DNA of 18,830 nt from Chitinophagales bacterium (lineage in GTDB: Bacteria > Bacteroidota > Bacteroidia > Chitinophagales > JADIYW01), in the NCBI GenBank assembly GCA_020848315.1, contig JADLAH010000083.1, positions 1 to 18,830 on the forward strand, in the 5' to 3' direction. Under the pieces are notes generated by a model. It saw only the letters and a list, made by a program, of their open reading frames with translations. It had not been told where the DNA came from and ran no database searches. Position 1 is the first letter of the stretch; each line of letters opens with the position of its first letter. Shown here piece after piece: positions 1 through 7,421 of the stretch. The position numbers and the translations under genes were made by a program.

Positions 1-303
1 ATAGTGCATTGTATGTATTATCCCGGCTATTACGAATCAAAAATCAGAATCTGGCAGTCCACTTATTTGCTCGACCGGCATTCCGGACACAGAAGTCCTT
101 TGCTGCATGCAGAACATATCGCGGTATACCCGAACTGGACAGACGTGCCAGTAAGTCAGCCGTATCGTTTTACATTGGTGTTTGCCGGATTGCCCAAATC
201 CTGTGTGCTTTTCGATCTGATAGAAGACATCCCTCACATGGGCGGTTTTGAAGTATTGTATATCCGCCGTAACAGTTCGGATATCTATCAGGTGGAAGTG
301 TAA
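1..303 (+). CDS. Conserved hypothetical protein, C-terminal fragment
   Basis: The reading frame is open from the first base of the window and ends at a TAA at 301-303, so this is the 3' part of a gene that begins upstream. About 100 residues are visible. They are rich in aromatic and basic residues, including a stretch reading LHAEHIAVYPNW and, later, FTLVFAGLPKSCVLFDLIED. I recall this kind of ending from uncharacterised Bacteroidota proteins but cannot attach a function. No signal peptide or membrane segment is seen in the visible part. The gene converges on the H1-like gene on the other strand, and the two share the hairpin at 311-331. A GTG at position 4 is in frame but is unlikely to be the real start, because the frame continues upstream of it. 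Confidence 0.7.
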   Translation: MVHCMYYPGYYESKIRIWQSTYLLDRHSGHRSPLLHAEHIAVYPNWTDVPVSQPYRFTLVFAGLPKSCVLFDLIEDIPHMGGFEVLYIRRNSSDIYQVEV

Positions 304-310
304 TAAAAAA

Positions 311-331
311 AGCTATCCCAAAGGGATAGCT
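311..331 (-). terminator. Rho-independent terminator, possibly bidirectional
   Basis: A perfect 9-bp stem AGCTATCCC / GGGATAGCT with loop AAA. Read on the minus strand the hairpin is followed by TTTTTTATTA, a good terminator for the H1-like gene ending at 363. Read on the plus strand only a weaker T-run (CCATGTTTT) follows, so it may also stop the partial gene ending at 303. Confidence 0.8.
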
Positions 332-362
332 CCATGTTTTACTAACCAAATAAAACCTGTGT

Positions 363-1067
363 TTATTTTTTCGCTGCTGCTTTTTTTGCAGGAGCTGCCG
401 CCTTTTTTGCAGGAGCTTTCTTCTCAGCGGCCGGTGTCGCTTTCGGAGCTGCTGCCTTTTTCGGGGCTGCCGCTTTTTTTGCAGGTGCTTTTGGTGCCGC
501 AGCCGCAGCCTTCTTCGCAGGAGCTGCTTTTTTAGTCACTTTTTTCTCTGCCTTTGTAGCGGTAGCTTTTACTTCTTTGGTTACTTTCTCGATGTTTTTT
601 TCTACGTTTTTCGTCACTTTGCTCAGGCCTGTATCCAGTTTATTGGATACCAGCTCTACATCTTTCTGTATTTCCTTCGTCGCTTTTTTTACTTCTTTCT
701 CCAGATTCACCGAAGCTTTCTCCGCTTTTTTAGTTAAGTCAGAAGCTGCTTTCTTTGCTTTTTGTTCGCCGGTGTGTACTTGTTCGTTGATGTACTGGAA
801 TAACTTCTCGATGCGAACTTTGGCTTCATCCACCACGTTTTCCGCATCCGCCAATACTGTAGCACGTACTTTGTCCACGTCTACAATCTGGTTGATTCTA
901 CCTTTGATTTTTTCGCCATATTCCTGCAGGTTTTCACGCTGTCCTTCCACCTGTATTTTTACATCGGAAGACAAGTGTTGGAGGTTCGTTTTTACTTCCT
1001 CGATTTTCGCGTTTAAGTCTTTTAATAAAGCATCATACGCTTGCTGAAATTTTTTGGTAGAATCCAT
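363..1067 (-). CDS. Histone H1-like Lys/Ala/Pro-rich protein with helical N-terminal region
   Basis: A 234-residue protein in two parts. Residues 1 to about 170 are highly charged and heptad-like (many Glu, Lys, Gln, Val, Leu), with no Pro and no Cys, which suggests a long coiled coil or amphipathic helix bundle. Residues about 177-234 are almost only Lys, Ala and Pro in repeats such as PAKKAAAP, the pattern of histone H1 C-terminal tails and bacterial H1-like proteins (Hc1/AlgP type). Nucleoid binding through the basic tail is the likely role; this is inference from composition. The helical N-terminal part also resembles phasin or apolipoprotein-like proteins, so a granule- or membrane-associated role is an alternative. 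The start at 1067 is preceded by an A-rich leader and a perfect TAnnTTTG box at 1087-1094. Confidence 0.75.
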   Translation of the reverse strand: MDSTKKFQQAYDALLKDLNAKIEEVKTNLQHLSSDVKIQVEGQRENLQEYGEKIKGRINQIVDVDKVRATVLADAENVVDEAKVRIEKLFQYINEQVHTGEQKAKKAASDLTKKAEKASVNLEKEVKKATKEIQKDVELVSNKLDTGLSKVTKNVEKNIEKVTKEVKATATKAEKKVTKKAAPAKKAAAAAPKAPAKKAAAPKKAAAPKATPAAEKKAPAKKAAAPAKKAAAKK

Positions 1068-1086
1068 GTTTTTAATTTTTGTACTA

Positions 1087-1094
1087 CAAATTTA
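1087..1094 (-). promoter_or_regulatory. Bacteroidota -7 box for the H1-like gene
   Basis: On the minus strand this reads TAAATTTG, a perfect TAnnTTTG, and ends 19 bp before the ATG at 1067. I see no clear TTTG -33 box about 20 bp further upstream. The leader between box and ATG is A-rich, as is usual where Shine-Dalgarno pairing is weak. Confidence 0.55.
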
Positions 1095-1278
1095 ACTCCG
1101 GCGGATTAATCGTGCGTTAGAGTGATATTAAGGATAGTTGAATTAAGTTGAATAAATTTTAAATTAATACGGGCAATTTGCAAAGTACACGTTAACGTTT
1201 TGGGAGGATTTAAGATTATTTATGGTTGACCGGCAGGAGGTTTAGTCCTGATGTGTCCTTTTATTCCTAAATCATTTG

Positions 1279-1286
1279 TATCTTTA
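1279..1286 (+). promoter_or_regulatory. Probable -7 box of the SlyD-like gene
   Basis: TATCTTTA matches TAnnTTTG at all but the last base and lies 14 bp before the ATG at 1301. The 233-bp gap it sits in (1068-1300) also holds the divergent promoter of the H1-like gene and a perfect 10-bp palindrome, ACGTTAACGT, at 1189-1198. Confidence 0.45.
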
Positions 1287-1300
1287 CACAAAATTATTTT

Positions 1301-1816
1301 ATGTTATTAGTTACGAAAGACATGGTGGTGAGTGTTCACTACGAATTAAAAGTGGATAAAGACGGCGAATTAGTGGTAGCCGATAAATCCAATCCGGCAC
1401 AACCACTGGTGTATATACATGGTGCAGGTATGTTATTGCCTGACTTTGAAGCGAACCTGGCGGGTAAAGTAGCCGGCGACGCGGTGGATTTTGTTGTTTC
1501 CGCAGAAAACGGTTACGGCATCCGCAATGAACAGGATATTGTAAGTATTCCGATTGATTCTTTCAAAGATGCGGAAGGCAAACTGGATACCAATGTAATT
1601 AAAGTGGGTAATGTATTGCCGATGATGGACAATCAGGGCAATCAGTTTCAGGGTATCGTTTGCGAAATCACACCGGATGCGGTGATTATGGATTTCAACC
1701 ATCCGATGGCAGGCAAAGAACTGAACTTCTCTGTAACAGTGGTGGAAGTACGACCTGCAACAGCAGAAGAGCTGGCACACGGCCACGTACACGGACCTGG
1801 CGGACATCAGCACTAA
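1301..1816 (+). CDS. slyD: SlyD-like FKBP-type peptidyl-prolyl cis-trans isomerase
   Basis: A 171-residue cytoplasmic FKBP of the SlyD class: it catalyses Xaa-Pro isomerisation and acts as a folding helper and metal-binding protein. The N-terminal strand (VVSVHYEL, residues 9-16) is followed by the FKBP core with PLVYIHGAGMLLPDFEANLAG (split by residues 35-55), then the inserted IF domain at about 75-125, then return to the core with DFNHPMAGKELNF (131-143). The C-terminus, residues 160-171, is His-rich (HGHVHGPGGHQH), the metal-binding tail typical of SlyD. The start at 1301 puts VTKD just before VVS as in family members; a second ATG lies at 1322. A strong hairpin follows the stop at 1843-1868. 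The gene may matter for the nearby trigger factor, which seems to lack its own isomerase domain. Confidence 0.9.
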   Translation: MLLVTKDMVVSVHYELKVDKDGELVVADKSNPAQPLVYIHGAGMLLPDFEANLAGKVAGDAVDFVVSAENGYGIRNEQDIVSIPIDSFKDAEGKLDTNVIKVGNVLPMMDNQGNQFQGIVCEITPDAVIMDFNHPMAGKELNFSVTVVEVRPATAEELAHGHVHGPGGHQH

Positions 1817-1842
1817 GCTATCGCTGCAACAGTATAAAAGCT

Positions 1843-1868
1843 ACGGGCGGACCTTCAGGTCCGCCCGT
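1843..1868 (+). terminator. Rho-independent terminator of the SlyD-like gene
   Basis: A perfect 11-bp GC-rich stem ACGGGCGGACC / GGTCCGCCCGT with loop TTCA, followed by TCTATTAT. It starts 26 bp after the slyD stop. The T-run is short, so the strength comes mainly from the stem. Confidence 0.75.
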
Positions 1869-1902
1869 TCTATTATCGGAATAATAGGATAAGGCCTTGT
1901 TT

Positions 1903-1979
1903 TATTGTGATGCCGCCCCTAAGGGGCTTATTGTGCCAAGAGGTGTTCGGTTGCTATTGTGATATCGCCCCTATGGGGC
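1903..1979 (-). repeat. Two REP-like units, inverted orientation
   Basis: Units at 1903-1927 and 1955-1979 both begin TATTGTGAT and end in a short palindrome: GCCCC-TAA-GGGGC at 1915-1927 and GCCCC-TAT-GGGGC at 1967-1979. On the minus strand they read GCCCC-TTA-GGGGC then GGCATCACAATA, and GCCCC-ATA-GGGGC then GATATCACAATA. This is the same layout as the four units on the plus strand at 2066-2247, so both groups belong to one repeat family in opposite orientations. Confidence 0.8.
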
Positions 1980-2065
1980 TGATTTATAGAAATGAATCAA
2001 TTTGTTTGCTAACTTTATATATTCAATAAAGAAGAAGTAAAAATTTAGGAAGACAAATTGTATAA

Positions 2066-2248
2066 GCTCGGTAGGAGCGGCATCAAAATAGATAATATAT
2101 CACCATAACAAATCAGCCCATAGGAGCGACATCATAATAGAGAAATTAATTGCAATCATTACCATAAAGCTCCGTAGGAGCGACATCATAATAGAGAAAT
2201 TAATCGCAATCATTACCATAAAGCTCCGTAGGAGCGACATCATAATAG
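2066..2248 (+). repeat. Four REP-like units including a 54-bp tandem duplication
   Basis: Units at 2066-2090, 2116-2139, 2169-2193 and 2223-2247 share a mini-hairpin followed by GACATCATAATA or a close variant. The last two have a perfect GCTCC-GTA-GGAGC stem-loop; the first is GCTCG-GTA-GGAGC and the second GCCCA-TA-GGAGC. The blocks 2121-2174 and 2175-2228 are a tandem duplication of 54 bp differing at one base only (T at 2151, C at 2205), and a third partial copy runs 2229-2248. The array ends 8 bp before the transposase ATG. Confidence 0.85.
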
Positions 2249-2256
2249 AAAATCAA

Positions 2257-2718
2257 ATGGCAAATACATACACACAAATATATATACACATCGTGTTTTC
2301 GGTAAAAGGTCGGCAAAGTCTGATTCAAAAAAGTTGGAAAGAAGAATTGCACAAATATATCTGTGGTATAGTAAGTGGAAAAGAACAGAAGGTATATGCA
2401 ATTGGTGGCGTAGCAGACCACATACATATATTAGTCAGTATAAAACCGAATATTGTTATTTCGGATTTGGTGAGAGATATTAAAGCCCATTCATCTAAAT
2501 GGATTAATGAGAAAAGGGTCGTAAAAGGAAAATTTCAATGGCAGGAAGGCTTTGGTGCATTTTCTTATGCCCAGTCACAACTCGATACCGTTATTGCATA
2601 TGTCAACAATCAGGAGCTACATCACCAAAAGAAATCATTCAGAGATGAATACATGGAATTACTACAAAAATTTGATATCACAGTCGATGAAAAATATCTT
2701 TTTGAATGGATTGAATGA
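2257..2718 (+). CDS. IS200/REP-associated HUH (Y1) transposase
   Basis: A 153-residue single-domain Y1 transposase, which would cut and rejoin single-stranded DNA at hairpin-marked ends. The HUH metal-binding motif is visible as D54-H-I-H57 (His55 and His57), and the catalytic tyrosine is best placed at Tyr115 in AYVNNQ, with Gln119 four residues later, the spacing known from IS608 TnpA. The start MANTYTQIYIHIVFSVKGRQ is typical of small Bacteroidota members. All catalytic residues are present and the frame is intact, so it may be active. No tnpB or accessory gene is beside it. Its start codon is 8 bp after the repeat array, so the repeats lie where its 5' leader or promoter would be. Whether it is a REP-associated (domesticated) or an IS200-like enzyme cannot be settled from this window. 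Confidence 0.9.
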   Translation: MANTYTQIYIHIVFSVKGRQSLIQKSWKEELHKYICGIVSGKEQKVYAIGGVADHIHILVSIKPNIVISDLVRDIKAHSSKWINEKRVVKGKFQWQEGFGAFSYAQSQLDTVIAYVNNQELHHQKKSFRDEYMELLQKFDITVDEKYLFEWIE

Positions 2719-2850
2719 TTTCGTAACTGCGACATTTTATAAAAATTGAATGGAAATGTTTTATGAAATGTAGAGTTATGTTGCAGTTTGTAGAACCTGA
2801 TACATTATATTTGTCACATTTCTCTTTGTATAGTATTTAGCCTTTATCAC

Positions 2851-4167
2851 TCACCTTTTCTCCAGTGCCTGTATCATGGCACGGGCTTTCAGCAGGCATT
2901 CTTCATATTCCGTTTCGGCTTGGGCATCAATCGTGAGTGCGCTGCCGGCCTGCACCGATACGTAGCGGTTCGCGGCATTGTATAAGATACTTCTTATCAC
3001 CACGTTGAAATCAAAATTACCCTTGGGGGTAATATAGCCTACCGCACCGGAATAGATGCCGCGCTTCGTCGGTTCATAACGGTCTATCAGCTGCATCGCC
3101 GACAACTTGGGGGCGCCGGTCATGCTGCCCATCGGAAAAACCGCCCGCAGGATATCCGCCACACCCGTGTTTTCGGGAACCTCACAGATGATAGTAGAGA
3201 TCATCTGATGTACCTGCTCAAACGTGTAGATGCCGTACAATTCTTCCACGCGCACGCTTGCAGGCACCGCGATGCGCGAAAAGTCATTGCGCACCAGATC
3301 CACAATCATCACATGTTCGCTGCGTTCCTTTTCATCGGCCAACAGATTTTCTTTGAGTTGCGCATCTTCCGTTTCATCCGCCGCCCGTCTGCGCGTTCCC
3401 TTGATAGGCTGCGAAATCAGCGTGTGGTGTTGCTTTTTCAGAAAACGCTCCGGCGATGCGCACAGCAGATACTGTTCTTCCATTCTGAAGAAACAGGAAA
3501 ACGGCGCACGCGAAATGGCATTGAGCGTATTGAATACTTCTACCGGATGAATGGTGACCTCTTCCGCATAAAATTCCTGACACAGATTCATTTCATAAAT
3601 ATCGCCTCGCTGCAGGTGTTCTTTAATTTTGCCCACCACTCCGGCATAAGTTTCCTGCGTCCATCGTGGTTGCATGCGGATGTCTGTTGCTTTTGCGGAA
3701 TGCACACCGGCCGGCGTTTGCAGCAACAATTTAAATGCCGCCAGTTCCGTGGCTTCGTCTGTGTCTGCTGTCAGGCACAGTCCGACTTCCGCCTTTTCGC
3801 CCGTTATCCGCACGATAAAGCGCGGTACAAAAAAATGCAGCAGTGGTGCTTGTATGCCGTCGGTTTTCGGATAGGAATGTTGCGTCAGTGCAGGCTCCGT
3901 TTCATTCTTGAGGTCGTAACTCAGGAATCCGAACAGCCAGTCCTGATGTCGTTTTGTAAACGCTTCCAATGCGTTCAGTGCTGCGGAGTCTGCGGTTAAT
4001 GTATGTACAGCGCCAAGTGCAAACAGCGACCCGAAAGTGGAATGCGGATAATTGGGATAGTTGTTGCTGTCCAGATAACAGAAATACGGCGTATGTTCTG
4101 AAGCACGCAGCAGTTGCTGCCTGAAGGCAGGCAAATCGTCAACCGGAAATGGACAGAATTTTCTCAT
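2851..4167 (-). CDS. pabB: Aminodeoxychorismate synthase component I (chorismate-binding)
   Basis: A 438-residue enzyme of the TrpE/PabB/MenF family that converts chorismate and ammonia to 4-amino-4-deoxychorismate for p-aminobenzoate and folate synthesis. Conserved blocks are SPERF (238-242), PIKGT (254-258), HVMIVDLVRND (285-295), GSMTGAPK (347-354), YSGAVGY (372-378), GSALT (408-412) and E-C-L-L-K near 423-427. Lys256 in PIKGT is the nucleophilic lysine that marks PabB; anthranilate synthases carry Ala there (PIAGT), which is why I choose pabB over trpE. The N-terminal 160 residues are divergent, as usual. No pabA or pabC gene is nearby. The gene follows purA with a 61-bp gap, so read-through from purA is possible, but a weak promoter match lies in the gap. 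Downstream it converges on the transposase. Confidence 0.9.
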   Translation of the reverse strand: MRKFCPFPVDDLPAFRQQLLRASEHTPYFCYLDSNNYPNYPHSTFGSLFALGAVHTLTADSAALNALEAFTKRHQDWLFGFLSYDLKNETEPALTQHSYPKTDGIQAPLLHFFVPRFIVRITGEKAEVGLCLTADTDEATELAAFKLLLQTPAGVHSAKATDIRMQPRWTQETYAGVVGKIKEHLQRGDIYEMNLCQEFYAEEVTIHPVEVFNTLNAISRAPFSCFFRMEEQYLLCASPERFLKKQHHTLISQPIKGTRRRAADETEDAQLKENLLADEKERSEHVMIVDLVRNDFSRIAVPASVRVEELYGIYTFEQVHQMISTIICEVPENTGVADILRAVFPMGSMTGAPKLSAMQLIDRYEPTKRGIYSGAVGYITPKGNFDFNVVIRSILYNAANRYVSVQAGSALTIDAQAETEYEECLLKARAMIQALEKR

Positions 4168-4203
4168 AGTCGTGAAGCCACAGCAATATGCCGCGTGTGA
4201 CAG

Positions 4204-4211
4204 TAAAGATA
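4204..4211 (-). promoter_or_regulatory. Possible -7 box before pabB
   Basis: Minus-strand TATCTTTA, one mismatch from TAnnTTTG, 36 bp before the pabB ATG at 4167 and in the gap after purA. No convincing -33 box. It could give pabB its own transcript. Confidence 0.3.
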
Positions 4212-4228
4212 AGTGAATCCTGGATGGA

Positions 4229-5509
<1,281 letters not shown>

Positions 5510-5584
5510 CTATAATTTATCGTCAGAAATTTATGTTCAATTGGAGCAATGAAGTTGATGAAATAATTTAGGAAATACAATTTT

Positions 5585-5616
5585 TGCAGATAAAATCTTT
5601 GTTACTCTTATGCAAA
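5585..5616 (-). promoter_or_regulatory. Possible purA promoter
   Basis: On the minus strand a TTTG (5613-5616) is followed after 20 bp by TATCTGCA (5585-5592). The spacing fits the Bacteroidota TTTG-N19/20-TAnnTTTG pattern, but the -7 box is imperfect in its last three bases. It would give purA a leader of roughly 80 nt. Confidence 0.3.
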
Positions 5617-5638
5617 CAACCGGAAGTGATGAAAATAA

Positions 5639-6505
5639 TCACAGTAGCGATTTGTAAATAGTATAAGTGCTGGTGGAAATAATCAATATGCCTACCAGTC
5701 GCATAATGGTTTTTGGTGCCATGAATCGGAGAATATATGCGCCAATCGGAGCAGCGATAACACCCCCGATAATCAGGGCGAGGACCGGTTTCCAGGCTTC
5801 AATACCGAGGAAAAAGATGAACACGCCGGTGCTGAAAAAGGTGACGAAAAATTCGGCGGTATTCACCGTGCCGATGACTTCGCGCGGTGAATTTCCCTTG
5901 TCGATGAGGTTGGAAGATACAATGGGGCCCCAGCCGCCGCCACCGATGGAGTCAAAGAAAGCACCCAAAAAGCCGAGGTAAGGCGCAAAGCGCCAGTTGC
6001 TTTTGCTGGCCTTGATATTCCTGAAACTCTTGTATAAAATGTAAATCCCTAACAGCAACAAATACCCTGCGATAAATGGTTTTATCACTTTTCCGTCGAG
6101 GATGTCGGAAATGAGATACGCCCCGATGACGGCCCCGGCGACACCGGTGAATACCAGCCGGAAAAACAATCTTTTGTCGATGTTACGCATGAAAATATGG
6201 GAAAGTCCGGATACGCCGGTGGTAAATACTTCTGCGGTGTGAACGCTGGCGGAGGCGACAGCCGGAGGCACGCCAATGCCGAGTAGCATGGTGGAACAAC
6301 TGACACCGTAGGCCATCCCGAGCGCACCGTCAATAATCTGTGCGACAAATCCAGCGAGTATGAATAACAGAAATTCCTGGTCGAAACTGAAATTGCTGAG
6401 CGGACTGGGAGAGGTGCTATATATCTTCCAGCACAGAAAGCCGATCAAACTGACTTTTAAAGATATCATGGCCGCCGCCACATATTTCATACTGATTTTC
6501 TCCAT
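5639..6505 (-). CDS. TauE/SafE (TSUP) family membrane transporter
   Basis: A 288-residue inner-membrane protein with about eight hydrophobic segments in two related halves, as in the TauE/SafE sulfite exporter family. The first half carries AGFVAQIIDGALGMAYG (51-67) and the second the matching GFLGAFFDSIGGGGWGP (178-194); these Gly/Asp-rich repeats are the family signature. Family members export sulfite, sulfoacetate or other organosulfur or carboxylate anions; the substrate here cannot be read from sequence. The gene starts 9 bp after the stop of the DUF2490 gene, so the two are almost certainly cotranscribed. A second ATG at codon 6 is an alternative start. No clear terminator was seen between its end and purA. 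Confidence 0.85.
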   Translation of the reverse strand: MEKISMKYVAAAMISLKVSLIGFLCWKIYSTSPSPLSNFSFDQEFLLFILAGFVAQIIDGALGMAYGVSCSTMLLGIGVPPAVASASVHTAEVFTTGVSGLSHIFMRNIDKRLFFRLVFTGVAGAVIGAYLISDILDGKVIKPFIAGYLLLLGIYILYKSFRNIKASKSNWRFAPYLGFLGAFFDSIGGGGWGPIVSSNLIDKGNSPREVIGTVNTAEFFVTFFSTGVFIFFLGIEAWKPVLALIIGGVIAAPIGAYILRFMAPKTIMRLVGILIISTSTYTIYKSLL

Positions 6506-6514
6506 ATGGTTTTT

Positions 6515-7288
6515 TTATAGTTTAGTGGATCCTGAACTTTTATCTTTTTGTTTTAAGTGTATATGGTGCACAATGCCCAATCGGAATATATTGCGGTCGA
6601 AAAATTTATCTCCCGACGTTCTTTGCTGAAACCAGTTGATATAGCCGACTTCAATGCCTATCTGTTTGATGGGTGCATATTGCAGGGCGACCCCAACGCG
6701 GTTCTGATCAAAAATATTGTAGGTGACCTTCTTCCCGAAGTTCAACATCAGCTCATCCATAATCCTCAGTGTTAGCGCGTGTTTGCTGTTTTTATCGGAC
6801 TTTTTCAGGAAAATATCGAGACCGAACTGATAGCGGAAGCGCATACTGCCAAAACTGAATCCGTCTTCCAGTTGCGGGCCGCTGCTGTTTTTGAAAAAGC
6901 GGGCTTCCAGCCTGTAGCGGTGACTGATGTTTACCCGTTTGAAAGCCTGCCTGTTGTTGGCTTCGATAAACGGACGTACTTCTGGTACTTGCAGATCATA
7001 GTCTGCCGTAGGGTCTGTATTGGAAATGAAAAAACAAAAACCCGGCCCAAGATCCCAGTTGTTTTTAATAGTCGTTCGGAACACGGAACGCATTACAAAC
7101 TGACTTTGCTTCAGATGTGCAACAAAGTGCCTCTCTTGCACATCTGTACTTACTGTAAACCGGTCGTTGATTTTCAGATGTTGTACATAGGCATACCAAA
7201 TCAGCGTTTGGTGGTCCACTTTTTTCTCCGCAAAGAGTGATAGTGTCGCCAAAGTGCAAGTCAGAAAAAGCGCATATTTCTTCAACAT
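6515..7288 (-). CDS. DUF2490-like outer-membrane beta-barrel protein
   Basis: From the ATG at 7288 this is a 257-residue protein with a signal peptide (MLKKYALFLTCTLATLSLFA, about 1-20) and then alternating polar and aromatic beta-strand patterns ending in a C-terminal strand. The layout, with RYRLEARFF, SFGSMRFRYQFGL and RVGVALQYAPIKQIGIEVGYINWFQQ, matches DUF2490 proteins, which are predicted 10-12-strand barrels of unknown function. The frame is open to 7375, but those extra 29 residues would precede the signal peptide and would overlap the promoter box at 7294-7301, so I reject the longer start. It precedes the TauE/SafE gene by 9 bp, which suggests one operon. The function is unknown. 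Confidence 0.75.
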   Translation of the reverse strand: MLKKYALFLTCTLATLSLFAEKKVDHQTLIWYAYVQHLKINDRFTVSTDVQERHFVAHLKQSQFVMRSVFRTTIKNNWDLGPGFCFFISNTDPTADYDLQVPEVRPFIEANNRQAFKRVNISHRYRLEARFFKNSSGPQLEDGFSFGSMRFRYQFGLDIFLKKSDKNSKHALTLRIMDELMLNFGKKVTYNIFDQNRVGVALQYAPIKQIGIEVGYINWFQQRTSGDKFFDRNIFRLGIVHHIHLKQKDKSSGSTKL

Positions 7289-7293
7289 CAATG

Positions 7294-7301
7294 CAAAACT
7301 A
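7294..7301 (-). promoter_or_regulatory. -7 box for the DUF2490-TauE operon
   Basis: Minus-strand TAGTTTTG, a perfect TAnnTTTG, with TTGG about 19 bp upstream as a partial -33 box. The ATG at 7288 begins 6 bp after the box, so the transcript would start at or next to the start codon. Confidence 0.6.
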
Positions 7302-7409
7302 ATAAAAACTATTAAATCTACCAATAGTATAGAGTATATAGGTTTTATCAAATAATTAACTCGGTCGGTGCTCACGGCAAACGGATGCTGCTAATTGCTG
7401 AATAAAGCG

Positions 7410-7417
7410 TATTTTTG
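7410..7417 (+). promoter_or_regulatory. -7 box for the DEAD-box helicase gene
   Basis: TATTTTTG, a perfect TAnnTTTG, followed by CAGT and then the ATG at 7422. It is divergent from the box at 7294-7301; the two promoters share the 133-bp gap. No clear -33 TTTG. Confidence 0.6.
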
Positions 7418-7421
7418 CAGT

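Larger units (their letters stand above)
1903..2735 (+). mobile_element. REP-like array with adjacent Y1 transposase (RAYT/IS200-type locus)
   Basis: Six short-hairpin repeat units in two orientations lie directly upstream of a small HUH/Y1 transposase gene. This is the organisation of REP-associated tyrosine transposase loci and also resembles the hairpin ends of IS200/IS605 elements. After the gene, GTAACTGCGACAT at 2723-2735 matches the repeat core GTAGGAGCGACAT at 10 of 13 positions and could be a worn right end. No terminal inverted repeats are expected for this class. The outer boundaries are my estimate. Confidence 0.55.

Noticed and set aside
2066..2248. CRISPR array
   Set aside because: The 54-bp blocks are tandem duplicates whose intervening sequence is also repeated, so there are no unique spacers, and no cas genes are present.
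3208..3999. Long open frame antisense to pabB (263 codons, plus strand)
   Set aside because: It mirrors a clearly conserved pabB with all family motifs; the antisense translation is Cys/His/Phe/Arg-rich and unlike a real protein.
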